Of a DNA stretch of 36,743 nucleotides, positions 10,740 through 21,938 are shown piece by piece (position 1 is the stretch's first letter; the number at the start of each line of letters is the position of its first letter). The DNA is taken from positions 1-36,743 of the forward strand of contig MU864076.1 of assembly GCA_033296885.1 (NCBI GenBank), written 5' to 3'. The notes below the pieces were generated by a model, which was not told where the DNA came from, did no database searches, and worked only from the letters and a program-made list of their open reading frames with translations. The position numbers and the translations under genes were made by a program. This DNA comes from Triangularia verruculosa (Eukaryota; Ascomycota; Sordariomycetes; Sordariales; Podosporaceae).

Positions 10740-13700
10740 CCTTCCTAACTCTAGGGTACGATCTTTTTATTTAGGTCGGTCTAAGTATCGCCGGTAGAAT
10801 TCTTTTAATTTATCGGAGCAATTTAGATTTATCGATAACTCCTACGAATTATCCGTAACCGGGTAATCTAACTAACTAACCAAGTACTTTACTTAACCCT
10901 TATTAATCTGTAAATCCAATACCTCTTCCACATTATACTCTTCTTCTTCGTCCTCCGCTATCTCCTAGGTATCGACTTTACTCGTTAATAGTATGGGCTC
11001 CAAAAGTAAAATATAGAAAGTGTATGATTTTAGACGTATTATACTAGATAACTCCAGTTTATATACCGTCCCCAAGATCTTCTTTTTAACCTTAAATAGT
11101 CCCACTCTCCTATAGTCCAGCTTCTTACTAGGTCTTTTAGTACGTAAATTTCGTATTAATAAAAACACTTTATCCCCCCTCTTTAAGCGAGGTCCTTCGA
11201 GCCGTTTAATATTATAATATTTACGTATATATTCTCGGACGAACTCGAGTTCTTCCTTAAGTTTGGCGTATAGTATATATAGTTTCTCTACTTTTACTAC
11301 CGCCCTAGGTACCTTTGCCTCTAGCCCTTACCGTAGATCTATTTCGAACCTATAGTTCGCGAAGAATAGTATAACTTTCGTCGTCTCCGTAGGTGCTATA
11401 TTGTACGCGAGCTATGCCGCTAGTAAAAGTTTAACTTAGTTATTTTATTCGAAATTAATATAGTTTCGAAGGTATTATTCTACAATCTAGTTAAGCCTCT
11501 CCGTTTAGCCGTCCGTTTATAAGTAGTATACTAATAACGCTTTACTCTTCACTCCTACTTACTTTATTAGAGCCTTCTAGAACTTCGATACGAACTTAGT
11601 ATCGCGATCTGTAATAAACTCCCTTAGCTATATATATATTGCCGTAACGTTTCGAAATACTATATCTACTAACTATTCCGCTGTCTAGGTCTCCTTATAA
11701 AGTAAGAAGTATGCCCACTTAGTAAATCTATCGACTACCGTTAAGATGCTATTGTACTTAACGCCCGTAGCTGGATCCTTAGATATTAATAGCTTAGTAA
11801 TAAAGTCTATCGATACCGAACTTTATAATTACTCTACTATTAATAATAGCTCCAAAAACCTATACGGCTTATACCTCTCTACTCTCGTTTTCCTATAAAG
11901 GTTATACTCCTAAAGTATCTCTTCTATATTTTTTCTTAATTTTAACTAATTAAAATGCTATTTAATCTTTTCCGTCGTTTTAACTACTCCTATATATCCT
12001 CCGAACTTCGACTTATAGATCTCTTAAATTAACGTTTTCCGTTATTCCGGATCGACGTAGGCCCTATTATTATATTAGAGCCGGTAACGGTCGTCCTTTT
12101 AAATCTCTAATAGTTCTAACTTAGCCTATCGTTCTTAATTATTACCGTCGATATTACTTTAGTACTTATAGATAGTGGATTCCTCTCGGTATACTACGTA
12201 ATACTCGGCCTACTACTAAAGTAGATGCCTCAGTGTACCTTCTACTATTTCTTATAATAAAGGTAGTAACTCCTCCGCTACTTTCTCCTCGTAGTGGTCC
12301 GCCCTTCTACTTAGAACGTTTATTTTCGCATTTTCGGATCCCTTTTTATAATAGATCTGAAAATTAAACTCGGATAAGAATTCTAACTACCTACCTTACC
12401 GTACGTTAAGGACTTTAATAATAGTAAAATACTTTAAGTTCTTATAATCCGTATAGACCTAGACCTTATAGTTAATACCGCTAAAGTATAATCTCCACTC
12501 TTCGAAGGCCTTAATAATAGTAAATAGCTCTTTATTGTAAATAGGGTAATTTTTACATAGTCCCTTTAACTTTTTCGAAAAAAATACTACCGGATATAAT
12601 TTCCTATCTTTATTTCGCTATCTTAATTGCCCTCCGATAATATAGTCGGAAGTATTTATTTTGACCTTAAAAAATCGGCTTAGGTTAAGAAGTTTAAGTA
12701 CTAGATCCGTTATAATAGCGCTTTTAATAACTTAAAAAGCTTCCTTTTACTCTTTTTCCTACTTAAACTCAGCGTCCTTCTTAGTTAGGTCGTTTAATGG
12801 CCTTATTATAGTACCGTAGTTCCGTATAAATATTCGGTAGAAGTTCGTAAAACCTAGAAATTCTCGAACCTTAATCTTTAACTATTCTACCGTTTTTACT
12901 TATAGTTTCGGCTAGTCTTTAACTACCGTAATTTTCCCTAATTCTATCCGCACCTCTCTCGGTAAGATTAAATACCCTAGGTAAACCGTCTCCTATATAT
13001 AGAACTCGCTTTTATCTTTATTAACTAATAGTCCTGTTTTATATAGTACGTCTAAGATCTCTTTAATATATTACTTATATTTCTCTAGAGTATATAAGTA
13101 GATAAGAATATCGTCGAGGTAATAAACTATTATTTTATCGAAATACTAGTGAATCGTATAATTAACGAGGGCCTAGAAAGTCGTAGGTATAATTATAAGC
13201 CTAAACGATATAACGAGGTACTCGAAATGTCCGTAAGGCGTGCGAAAAGCTATTTTCTATTCGTCTCCTTCTTTAATTCGTATATACACGTATCTAACTA
13301 ATATATTAAGTTTAGTAAACTATTATACCCTTAATAATTAACTTCTTAGCCGAGAAATTAGTAGTAGTAGGTAACCGTTCTTTACTATCTCCTGGTTTAG
13401 CTATCGATAATCCATATATAATCGCGGACTCCTATCCTTCTTCGGTACAAAAAAAACAGGATATCCAGCCGGCGATGTGGATATTCTGATATATCTTTTT
13501 TTAATATTTTCGTTTAAGTATTTCCGTAACTCCTTACTCTACTTATCGTTAGTATAGTAAACTTAAAAAAGTTTAAACTTTACTCCTTTTTTAAATTTAA
13601 TCTTATAATTCTATAGTCCCTTCTTTAATAGACCTTAAAAGTATTTCGCTGTAAATACCGGATACCCCTGATACTCTACCGGTACCTCCTTTTTATCGCC

Positions 13701-16594
13701 CTTTTTTATATTATTATAATAGGTATATTTATCCTTTATTATTACCGTAATTTTTACTAACATAATTATTCCTATTAACTTCATTTTTTTAATTTTACCG
13801 CCTTTATCGATTAAGTATATTAATACTTCTTATATTTCTTACGGTAGTACTGTAAAAGGTACTTATTCTATACTCTACTCCCGCCGTACTCCTAATTTCC
13901 TATCGTTAGTCGAATATTCCCGATATATCTTCGGTCGTAGGTAGCTACCGTCCTTCTAATCGATATCTAGGTTATAATCCTTATACTATAACTACCCTAA
14001 GATTATATCCTTCTCTAGCCCTATATCTACGATATCGAAAATCACTTTTATCGTTTTTCCTAATACTATAATATCTAGTAGTAACGTCTCCTTAATTACC
14101 AACTACATAAAAAAGGGTCCTTTTATAATAACCTTTTCCTCCTTCTTCCTCTATAGAACTCGGGCTTATTATATAAATCTTAGTAAAATTAAGTCCGCTT
14201 TTACTCTATTATTTATAAATACTTATATTTAAAAACCCTTTTAACACGCTATTACTCGTAATCTCTTATCTTTTATACCCCTCCTTTATACAGCAGCGAC
14301 CTTACTAATATTTTACTTATAGTCCTTTAAAGGTTTTCGGCCTCCGCGAAAGGCTATAGCCCTTTTCCCGACTATTATTATACCTCTAAAGCGTCCCCCT
14401 TTATCAAACTATCTAGTAATTCGAAATTAACTAACCATTATCGTTAGGCTTCTTCCTATTTTTCGTCTCTTATACCTTGTCGAATCCTCCTTCGATTACA
14501 TATCCGCCGCCCCTTTACCGTAACCCTAGCTTCGGCTTCGGCCTAAACGTCGTAGTATTTCTTAGCCTTTATTCGTAAATAAAACGCGTAATCTAGACTC
14601 TTATACTATATTAATACATATTCTTCCTCGTTGGCGGTGTTTTTTCCTTAACTAGTTATCTACTTAAAGCAGTATTTTACATACCTAAATATAAACTATA
14701 TAACCTAAAGTTCCTTCTTTAATTTAACTGGATCTTCTTATTTTTATAGGAAATAATCGTTTAACTTTTCCTATTATCGTTCCTACTTAACTATAGTTCT
14801 CGTAACGGGCTTAGGATCTCCGTTTCCTCCTAATTACTATACTAGCTAGTATCTTTAGAAAGCCTTACTCTAATAATACTTAATATACCTATATATAATA
14901 TACTAGAACTAAGGTATCCTCCTATACTCTAGGTATTTAGGATATAACTATACCGTATTTCCATCGTATAGTTTATACTATTTATAATAAAATACTTATC
15001 CGGGTATTTATAAAAACCCTATATTAGCGATCTCTTTATTTCCCCAGTATTTTTCCTAATTTAATTCCTTAAATTCGAACTTACCCTCTCTATAAGCCAA
15101 CTATAATAGCCTTCTACAATATTACCTAAACTTAATCTCGGAAACGATCTATCGCTTATTACCCTACTAAAGTTATATAAATAACTAGTAATTATTTATA
15201 GCTTACACCACCTTATCCTCAAAGTCGTAATAGCGTTATTCAATTATCTCCCGTTAATTCCGGAGTTCTTCCATCTTTTCCTCGAATCCTTAAACTCGTT
15301 CCTCAGCCTAACTTAAAGTTCCTCTATTATCCAAATCTAAAGTGCGGATTATATTCGTAGTAAAAAACCGCTTTAATCGTCGTAGGGTTTCCTCAGAGGG
15401 TCCTAGAGCAGTGCTTTCCTCTTATCTCGTAGCTCCTCTCATCGGTAATTCTTATCCCACAACGCAGTCTTCTCCCTCAGAGTCGACTATCAATTCTCCT
15501 TCCTAAAGCTCGTACTTATAATCGCTATCGGTATAGTCGTCCGCTAAGTCCCGAAAATCCTCGTTAAAGTACTCTACACCGGAGATCTCCACTACCCGTA
15601 TTATCTTAGCAACTACAGCCGTCTCTCTTTCCTTCCAACGGAGCTATTTAAATACCCGACAGTCTCTCTTAAAGTGGCCTATCTTCCCACAATTAAAGTA
15701 CTTAAAGTTACCCTTACCCTAGCCCTAACCCTAAGGTCTCTATCGTTAAACCGCATCGACTTCCATAGGCCCTACGTATATAGTTCCAGAGTAACTAGTA
15801 CCCGGGTACTATCTCTTCCTTTTATCGTTAGATCGGTAAATCCTATAATAACCCCGAGTACCCTTCTTCTCTCTACGACGCTAAAACTACCTATCGTCGA
15901 TACGTATAACCATAGCGATATACTTATCGATAGTATCGGGCCTCGACTCCTTATATAACTTATCCTTTACTTCTTCCTTAAAACCATTATAAAAGAGTTA
16001 CATCAACCCTTCATCGTTAATCTCGCTACGTAGGCTATCAATCTTAAACATAGTCGCGTAGTCGGCTACTAAACGCATCTAACGCAAACCTACGAACCTC
16101 TCCTAGGCACGCCTACCCTCATCGTACTCTCCAAACACCTCCTTAAGCCTAGCTTCGAACCCCCAGTAGCTCCGGAAACACTGGACCGTAATATCCTCAC
16201 AGTCAGAGGCCTAAATCTTGTAATAATCGTTTAAAATAGATTCGAACCATACGAGTACTTTCTCCTTAAGCCTAGTAGCCGCAAACAACACCCTAGACTC
16301 CTCGGTAGTAAACATATTTAGGTAATAACGAAAATAGGTTTTAAACTGGATTAGAAACCCTCCAAGCTCCCCTTTTCCTCCACCATAACGCTCCGGCGCC
16401 GGGAACTTAACCACCTATTTAAAGGTAGAGTTAATCGCAACGATCTAATCCTCTACCTACTGGGTCTTACCCTCGAGCTCTTTAATACGTACGATAAGCT
16501 GCTCGAAAGTAGTAATCTCCGACGTAATGGTTTATCCCGTAGTAAACGGCGTAGCGGGCACGCCACCCATCTAAACGTTCTCGTAGTCGGCCAT
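10740..16594 (-). pseudogene. gag-pol-chromodomain of element 2, broken by RIP
   Basis: Gag begins with ATG at 16592-16594 (MADYENV, then a TAG). Its clearest stretch is 16211-16414, with FPAPERYGGGKGELGGFLIQ and ATRLKEKVLVWFE. The zinc knuckle near 15655-15710 reads YFNCGKIGHFKRDC, with only the first Cys lost. Reverse transcriptase keeps YLDDILIY near 13100-13125. The RNase H/integrase junction keeps VLSRRADHYE near 12300-12340. The integrase C-terminal block is open at 10965-11168 (LRTKRPSKKLDYRRVG, then YKLEL, SYTFYILLLEP). Just past it, near 10765-10950, lies a chromodomain with NVEEVLDLQI, KYLV and DNS*EL around two lost Trp codons. This domain order is diagnostic of chromoviruses. Confidence 0.9.
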
Positions 16595-16652
16595 AGTAGT
16601 AGTAAAGTAGCCTTTAACTTATCCGTAACAGAGTTAAAATAAGTATACAACG

Positions 16653-17011
16653 TGTAACGAACCCCTATACAGAACCTCTGAAAGGGATACTCGGTTAAAA
16701 GCAACTTCTAACAATTAGTTCGGTGTAGCTAAATAGTACATAACAAGATATCTCAATGTAAATACAAGATACCGTGAATATAAGCTGTAATTACATACTG
16801 CGGAACTATCTACGAACTATCTAGTTCCTCCGTATATATATACCAATAGATCACCTAGATCACATTTCCCAAAGGTAATCTGGATCACCTTTCCTTCCTA
16901 TAGCTCACCAGGCTCACCGTGATCCCGTCGCTCCACTTCTGATTGGTCCGTAATGATTGGCTAGGAGCGTCCCGCGCCCTGTGCGTTGGTTCTTCATCAA
17001 CGATTGTGACA
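16653..17011 (-). repeat. Element 2 LTR (5' LTR in element orientation)
   Basis: 359 bp, from TGTAACGAACCCC to ACGATTGTGACA on the plus strand. It is the promoter LTR of element 2. It differs from 9455-9833 by scattered transitions and by lack of the 20-bp U3 expansion. Confidence 0.9.
16833..16842 (-). promoter_or_regulatory. Candidate TATA box of the LTR family
   Basis: TATATATATA followed on the minus strand by CGGAGGAACTAG. This block is kept in all LTR copies here and marks the switch from variable U3 to conserved R/U5, where a TATA box is expected. Inferred from position and conservation only. Confidence 0.5.
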
Positions 17012-17907
17012 TTTAGCTCTTTCTACACTTTAGTCTCGTCGATATTAAGGTCTACTCGGGTATCAGTCCGAAGGCCTCTTTTAAGTCCTAGTAAATTTCC
17101 TAGCGCTTATAGGGCTACGACGGATTTTAGCTTTATAAACTTTAATAAATATCCCGGCGATAAACTAAACGGATTATTTACGATATTAAAGAGGCTTTTT
17201 TCTCCGGGATCCGGCTATATCGGGGTTACTTAAGCTAACGACTATAGTGGCGATTTAGTATCTATAAATACGATAATATTAGTTATAATCTTTAAAGTAA
17301 ACTTATTAATTAAAAATAGAGTTTTACCGGGCTTTCTAGCGGCTACGGCAGTGTCGATACTGATAATAGGAGCGTTCGGCCGCGACGGAGGGTTATAACG
17401 ATTTACTTAGTCCATTATTTAAGGAATGTAAAGAGCGGTTTAAATGATATTAATGTAGGGCGTATTGATAAGTATAAAATATAAAATATGTTAAGTTGTA
17501 GACGGTATATAGAGCGATACCGTAGAGTACCTTTAGTAGTTTGCAAACTAGTATAATAATATAACGTAGGGAAGCAGCTGGGCCTTAGCCGACGTCTCCT
17601 TAATAGTATCGGTAAGGTAGTATAACTCTTGGAGTTTGGGTACTAATGGTAAAGTTATTACGTAGAACTTCTTTATTCCTAGACTTCGAAATGCATTAAT
17701 TGACGACACGGCCTAGCAGTGGTGTATGTGCTGGAGCAACTTGGCAGCAGTCAGAATACACTATTATCATAACCACGCTCTAGATCCCCAGCCGCTGTTT
17801 AAAAGCCCGAATACAGAAATATCGAAGGTCCTCACCTACTATAGTACCTAATATACCTAAAGCTTAGCTCCTATTAACCACCGATACTACTTCACCCTCT
17901 TAAAGTA
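17012..17907 (+). pseudogene. Degenerate unknown gene, 3' fragment
   Basis: Immediately right of element 2 one plus-strand frame is open to 17233 (with NFNKYPGDKLNGLFTILKRL). It continues beyond a TAA with VSINTIILVIIFKVNLLI, GFLAATAVSILIIGAFGRDG, then SWSLGTNGKVIT and NFFIPRLRNALIDDTA, HYYHNHALDPQPLFKSPNTE, ending at TAA near 17906. Its roughly 19 internal stops are nearly all TAA or TAG, explicable by RIP of Gln or Trp codons. Two hydrophobic stretches could be membrane segments. It is probably the 3' part of the gene entered at 9100-9454. I do not recognise the family. Confidence 0.45.
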
Positions 17908-18229
17908 ATAATAATAATAGGAGTAATACCTTAAAGTAAATTAGGTTTATTATATTTAGGATTTTCATAATAATTATTATTAATTTCTTTTTTCTTTTAA
18001 TTATATATATTAAACTATACTATTAAATTAAATTTTAAATACTTATACCAACTTACAAACTATTAATTTAAAATTAAAAGAAGGATATATATTAGTAAGG
18101 TATACATTAACCTCGAATCTCCGATACGAAATATTAAAGATAATATCCTACTAATATATTACCCGCCCGCTTATTTCATCTAACTAGGCTAGCCTTATAA
18201 ATAACTGCAGGCAGATATTAACGGTATAA
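17908..18229. other. AT-rich spacer, no gene seen
   Basis: Very AT-rich sequence with a TAATAATAATAAT run at 17904-17920 and long A/T tracts. A loose inverted match (ATATATTAGTA near 18087 against TACTAATATAT near 18150) is too weak to call a transposon end. Nothing coding is supported. Confidence 0.5.
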
Positions 18230-18365
18230 AGATCTTACTAGACCAATATAGCCAATCTATTAAATAGTAAGTTACCTACTATCGTTCTATCTTATACTTT
18301 TCAAGACGTATTAGGCTCAGCATACCTAACTACTCTATTAAATTCACTACAGCGTCATTTACCTA
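18230..18365 (+). pseudogene. RING-H2 gene remnant, part 5' of the Fot1 insertion
   Basis: The frame that continues into the RING finger at 20230 can be read backwards from 18365. It gives a hydrophobic stretch (YLLSFYLILF) and then IHYSVIYL directly before the insertion point, with TAA and TAG stops that fit RIP of Gln codons. The two tyrosines of YSVIY may be former zinc-binding cysteines, but their spacing (three residues instead of two) is not standard. The assignment rests on the continuity of frame across the TA target. Confidence 0.35.
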
Positions 18366-18412
18366 ACGTACTTTATAAGTGAGTCGGTCATATAAGTGGG
18401 CCGGTCACTTTT
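18366..18412 (+). repeat. Fot1-like left terminal inverted repeat
   Basis: Starts ACGTACTTTATAAGTGAG and contains GGTCATATAAGTGGG and GGTCAC. It matches the complement of 20181-20227 at 45 of 47 positions. Confidence 0.92.
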
Positions 18413-18457
18413 GACCACCCTTCGAATACCATCCTCCATTGCAATACAACGAAACTA

Positions 18458-20128
18458 TCAACCAACTATAATTACATCAGAAACAGCTGAATCAGACCCT
18501 TCTGCAACCTCCTGGCAAGTGCGGGCATTATGGCCAGGCTTACCGCACACACCACAGCACCGAACCTTCGTACAAGCCCCCCCTACATTACTACTATCCG
18601 GCTGCGTTTCTTGCACTGCCTCCCCACCCACGGCTTTCTGGTCCAGTAGATCCTGTGCATCTTGTACAGTAAGTGATCCTCCAAGCTGCACACGTATTCT
18701 TTTGGCTCTCCGGCGCTTGCTTAAGGCCTCGTTAGCCTTACGGAGTAAAGCGTTCTTTACACGAAGGAGAGCCACCTGGTGCATTATAGCTATTGTACCT
18801 TTAGTAAGCTGGTCTATTGCAGCTAACATTAAAGTCGGGGAGCTATTTTAATAGTTGGTAATGCGAGTCTTGATAAGCGTTAACTGTAAGTTAGCTTCTC
18901 GGGGGTTTTGTAGTGTCTGGAACACCTAAGGTTATAGAGTGCCGGGCCGTGAGGTCGGGGGTATTAGCATACGAAGCTTTACATCCAGCTTAGAAAGCAC
19001 CCTTTCTAAATCGTACAGTATAAGGCCAATACCCGTAAAGCCACCCTATATATTCTTCTCCGTTATAGAGGCGAAGAAGGCCTCGTGGAAGGCATAAAGG
19101 AACTCGAGCTTGCTTACGTAGTTGATATACATACGCATCAAGTCTTCGATCTGGCGGCTATACGCTTACTTTAATAGTCCAAAGTAGCCGACATCGAGTA
19201 GCTAAAGAAGGTAGGAGGAATACAGAGGTATATAGAGCGTGATAATGTTATTCTACTAATAGTAACGCTCGAATTCGGTCGAGTGGTAGCTTTCGTGGCC
19301 GTCGAGGATTAATAACCGGTATTTGCCCTTTATACGGGGCGCTATATAATAGTCGAAGTATTTAATCTAATCTAGGCCTACTATATTAGTAGTCCAGCTA
19401 TTATCGGTAGTTACGATGCGCTAAGTAAATAGTAGGTTATACTCGGTATACCAGTTAGCAAGGTGGTATTATATAGCTAAGATAATAAAGGGAGGGATAG
19501 CCCAGCCGAAGACATTAACTCCCTAAATTACCGTTGCCCATTCGCGGTTACCAAGCTAGGCCAGTTTTACTTTACTAAGGCCGTCCGAGGTTATAACTAC
19601 CATACCCGCGAAGATAATACCCATTATAAACCCAATCTCATCGAAGTTATAAACATCGTTATCCACGATACCGTACTTAGCCTTAGTATTCCGCATAAAC
19701 GTAAACCACTCGCTAATAACTTTTGGATCCTCGCACTTAGCCCTCTAATAGTCGTATCTACGCGTAAAACGCGTACGGAGCTATAACTGGCGTTTAACGA
19801 AGTTATATGCCCAGAGCTTGCCAACAGGGGGCGCGTCGCGTACGCGTAGCAGTTGGTTAGCTATATCTTCCATACTACGTAATCTTAATAGAAAAGCTCG
19901 CGTATATAGCTCAATAACGTATTAAACAATAATATCCTCTTCGGATTAAGTAAACTTCTTCGATTTAGGCGTAGTATCGCGTCGTACAGGCCGGCCGGCG
20001 CGTCGGTCACGGAGGGTTGAGAATGGTATATTATATAGCTTTACTGCAGCTCGGAGGCTTAATTTCGGAGTGTTTTGAATAGCCTCAAGGGCCAAGGCTA
20101 TCCTGGCTTCATTTAAAGTAGGAGGCAT
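18458..20128 (-). pseudogene. Fot1/pogo-like transposase, inactivated by stops
   Basis: The natural start is probably the ATG at 20126-20128 (MPPTLNEARIALALEAIQ). An upstream in-frame ATG at 20197 lies inside the inverted repeat. The N-terminus is a psq-type helix-turn-helix ending FSTLRDRRAGRP. The DDE core shows NFDEIGF near 19640, LLILDGHESYHS near 19300 and LLDVGYFGLLK near 19190, so all three acidic residues survive. The C-terminal part (18458-18829) is intact and ends with a zinc knuckle, CGVCGKPGHNARTC. The first stop is a TAA near 19946, followed by several TAG/TAA that fit loss of Gln and Trp codons. Length without stops would be about 556 residues, normal for the family. Confidence 0.9.
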
Positions 20129-20180
20129 GTTGGGTTGTAGAGAAAGTTGATGTTGAGTGTAGGAGGACGCGTCGCGGTCG

Positions 20181-20227
20181 AAAAGTGACCGACCCACTTA
20201 TATGACCGACTCGCTTATAAAGTACGT
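20181..20227 (-). repeat. Fot1-like right terminal inverted repeat
   Basis: Complement of the left repeat. It reads GTGACCGACCCACTTATATG and ends ATAAAGTACGT before the TA target duplicate. Confidence 0.92.
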
Positions 20228-20229
20228 TA

Positions 20230-20418
20230 GAGGGCTTCCAGGACGAGAGCTTGGTTCGTACGCTGCCATGCCGTCATCTCTTTCACGCCGAATACATCGT
20301 AAACTGGTTCCTAAAGCAACACAATACCTGTCCAATATACAAAGCACACTGCGCTGGTACTCGTCAGCAAGAGGGGACTCTTCCTACGCAGCCGCCCAGG
20401 GCGATACTAGCAGTCTGA
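20230..20418 (+). pseudogene. RING-H2 finger remnant (E3 ubiquitin-ligase type), C-terminal part
   Basis: Directly after the right TA of the transposon the plus strand encodes LPCRHLFHAEYIVNWF and TCPIYKAHC, then stops at TGA 20416-20418. The pattern Cys-x-His-x2-His-x2-[Cys]-x11-Cys-x2-[Cys] is that of a RING-H2 domain, with the two bracketed cysteines changed to Tyr (TAC at 20293 and 20338), a G-to-A change typical of RIP. Active proteins of this family bind zinc through these residues and recruit ubiquitin-conjugating enzymes. The upstream zinc ligands lie, or lay, on the other side of the transposon. The gene is therefore broken by both insertion and mutation. Confidence 0.65.
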
Positions 20419-20622
20419 TTTTATTCATGTGTTACTCTCTAGAGAGCCCCACAGGGTTGTGAGTTGGGCTTTATCGTAGAGTTGCGGTATACGGATTATA
20501 AACCTAATTAGTGCTACCTTACAAAACGGCGTGCGGAGGAAGCGAGTTAGGATCAGAAACAAACATAACGGCTGGACCGCGATATAGATACGTTAACGCT
20601 ACATGCCAAAACCCAGAGCGCA

Positions 20623-21570
20623 ATGGACGCAGGCGCACGCGAGCCCTGGATTCCAGACTTCACTGAAAACTCCCCTTGGCGCTGGGAGTGGTGGAAGGTT
20701 GGCCTGGCACCCGAGGACCTGTTTACAAAACTGGAAACGAAGTATAACATAGTGCCCTATAGGATCCAGGGTAACGAAGTATTCTACCACAACGTCAGCG
20801 ACGCTGCACACAAGGCTAAAAACATCGACGACTTCTATGCAAGGCTGGCGCTTTGCTAAGATAAGCGGCTATAAGGACTGCAGAAAGCTTGGGACAGCAT
20901 CGCTATTAAGATTATCTGTTCGCCCTCGATATTCGGCGACAATCTCGACCGTCTAACCCACTGGTACGCAGGCGATGTGGCAGCGGAACGTTGGCGCGGC
21001 TTAGGAGAGAATATATCGATGGTCGTTTCATCGGATGTATATGTATTTCCACTTATCCTCATCTTTCAGGAGCTTCGAGTCGTGCCTGGAAGTCGACCTT
21101 CAAAAAATCGCTCGGAGCAAGGACGGGATCTGCGTCTGAACAAACATGCCTAACGTTTGAAGCGCCTATAGCACGGGCAGGCTCGGCAACACAACCCATA
21201 GCGCACAATCAACGTTGCCCATCCAGACGTGGGGGTCTATTTTACCAATCCGTCGTTCGATAAAGCATATTCCCCCTTCGCTTTTGGAGTCTATAAAACT
21301 CAAGAGTGTGGATACCGGCGGTAGGGTTGCTGAGATAGGGAATCACATTGTTGAATCTACCAGTCGCCAAAGGCTCCAGGTTTCAAAGCCAGATATCGAT
21401 AGGCATCCTCGACGGCAAAAATGCCGTATCTTGCTGGGAAATTATTAGGGTGGAGGGGACGGCGCGTCAGTCGTGCCCTGGAAAATGGCACTTACGAGTG
21501 GCAGATAGAAGCCGGAGACCAAAACATTTTTGTCCAATAGTATAGCGGTGCAGGGTCTTTATGCAGATGG
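20623..21570 (+). pseudogene. Degenerate unknown gene
   Basis: An ATG at 20623 opens a 78-codon frame rich in aromatic residues (WIPDFTENSPWRWEWWKVGL, then LFTKLETKYNIVPYRI). It continues in the same frame past TAA at 20857 and a second TAA as LQKAWDSIAIKI, DRLTHWYAGDVAAERWRGL, and later VAHPDVGVYFTNPSFDKAYS and RALENGTYEWQIEAGDQNIF. Near 21320-21440 the sense seems to shift into a neighbouring frame (SRFQSQISIGILDGKNAV), which suggests a small indel. The gene is GC-richer than the retroelements but carries several stops. I do not recognise the family, and no signal peptide or membrane segment is evident. Confidence 0.45.
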
Positions 21571-21930
21571 ACTTCGGAAGCTGTTAGGAAGCAAGCTCGC
21601 GGGCGTTCGCAAGCTTGTCTGATCAGAGGAAGAGGATCCTTGCGGGTAATCGCATTAAGACCCCGATAATCGACGCAAAACCGCAAGCCTCCTCCTGGCT
21701 TCTTCACAAATAAGACAGGCGCTGACGCTGGTGAACTACTAGCTCGGATGAAGTTATTATCGAGCAGTTCGGTAACAAGTCAACTCCTCTCGGGACATTC
21801 CGTATAACGGTCCCTAAATGGAACAATCCGGTTCTTACTGGTCTGATGCTAGACACTACTGTTGCCGTTCACAGCCGCCCGTGTCTTCCGGTGCCCAACA
21901 GCAGTAATAGGCATCAATGTCACGGTCCAG
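21560..21930 (-). pseudogene. Gypsy reverse-transcriptase fragment
   Basis: The minus strand reads PLYGMSREELTCYRTA, then SPASAPVLFVKKPGGGLRFC, VDYRGLNAITRKDPLPLI. This is the conserved N-terminal part of a Ty3/gypsy reverse transcriptase, and few residues are mutated. It is less AT-biased than elements 1 and 2, so it belongs to a different or younger gypsy family. Nothing of gag, integrase or LTRs of that element is nearby. It is truncated on the upstream side at the LTR beginning at 21939. Confidence 0.85.
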
Positions 21931-21938
21931 CAGCTCCG

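Larger units (their letters stand above)
9455..17011 (-). mobile_element. Ty3/gypsy chromovirus element 2, RIP-degraded
   Basis: A second, less mutated copy of the same family with LTRs at 9455-9833 (379 bp) and 16653-17011 (359 bp). The flanking 5-mers are TTTAA (9450-9454) and TTTAG (17012-17016), one G/A transition apart, consistent with a RIP-altered target duplication. Gag starts at 16594 on the minus strand, and integrase and chromodomain end near 10740. The left LTR has a 20-bp internal expansion of a GCTCACCGTAAGCCTGCC-like motif compared with the right one. As in element 1, an antisense frame (9834-10590) and a tRNA-like segment (10645-10714) separate pol from the left LTR. Confidence 0.93.
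18366..20227 (-). mobile_element. Fot1/pogo-type DNA transposon (Tc1-mariner), 1,862 bp
   Basis: Bounded by 47-bp terminal inverted repeats (18366-18412 and 20181-20227) and by TA dinucleotides (18364-18365 and 20228-20229), as expected for this superfamily. The two repeats differ at two positions, both C/T. A single transposase frame on the minus strand fills it. Length and coding layout agree with Fot1-like elements. Stops in the transposase make it non-autonomous. It inserted into a RING-finger gene. Confidence 0.93.

Noticed and set aside
16943..17233. A 96-codon frame crossing the right end of element 2.
   Set aside because: Its first part is LTR sequence; only the part after 17012 belongs to the flanking broken gene and is annotated there.
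18396..18851. A 151-codon plus-strand frame in the DNA transposon.
   Set aside because: It is antisense to the transposase C-terminus, which has a clear zinc knuckle.
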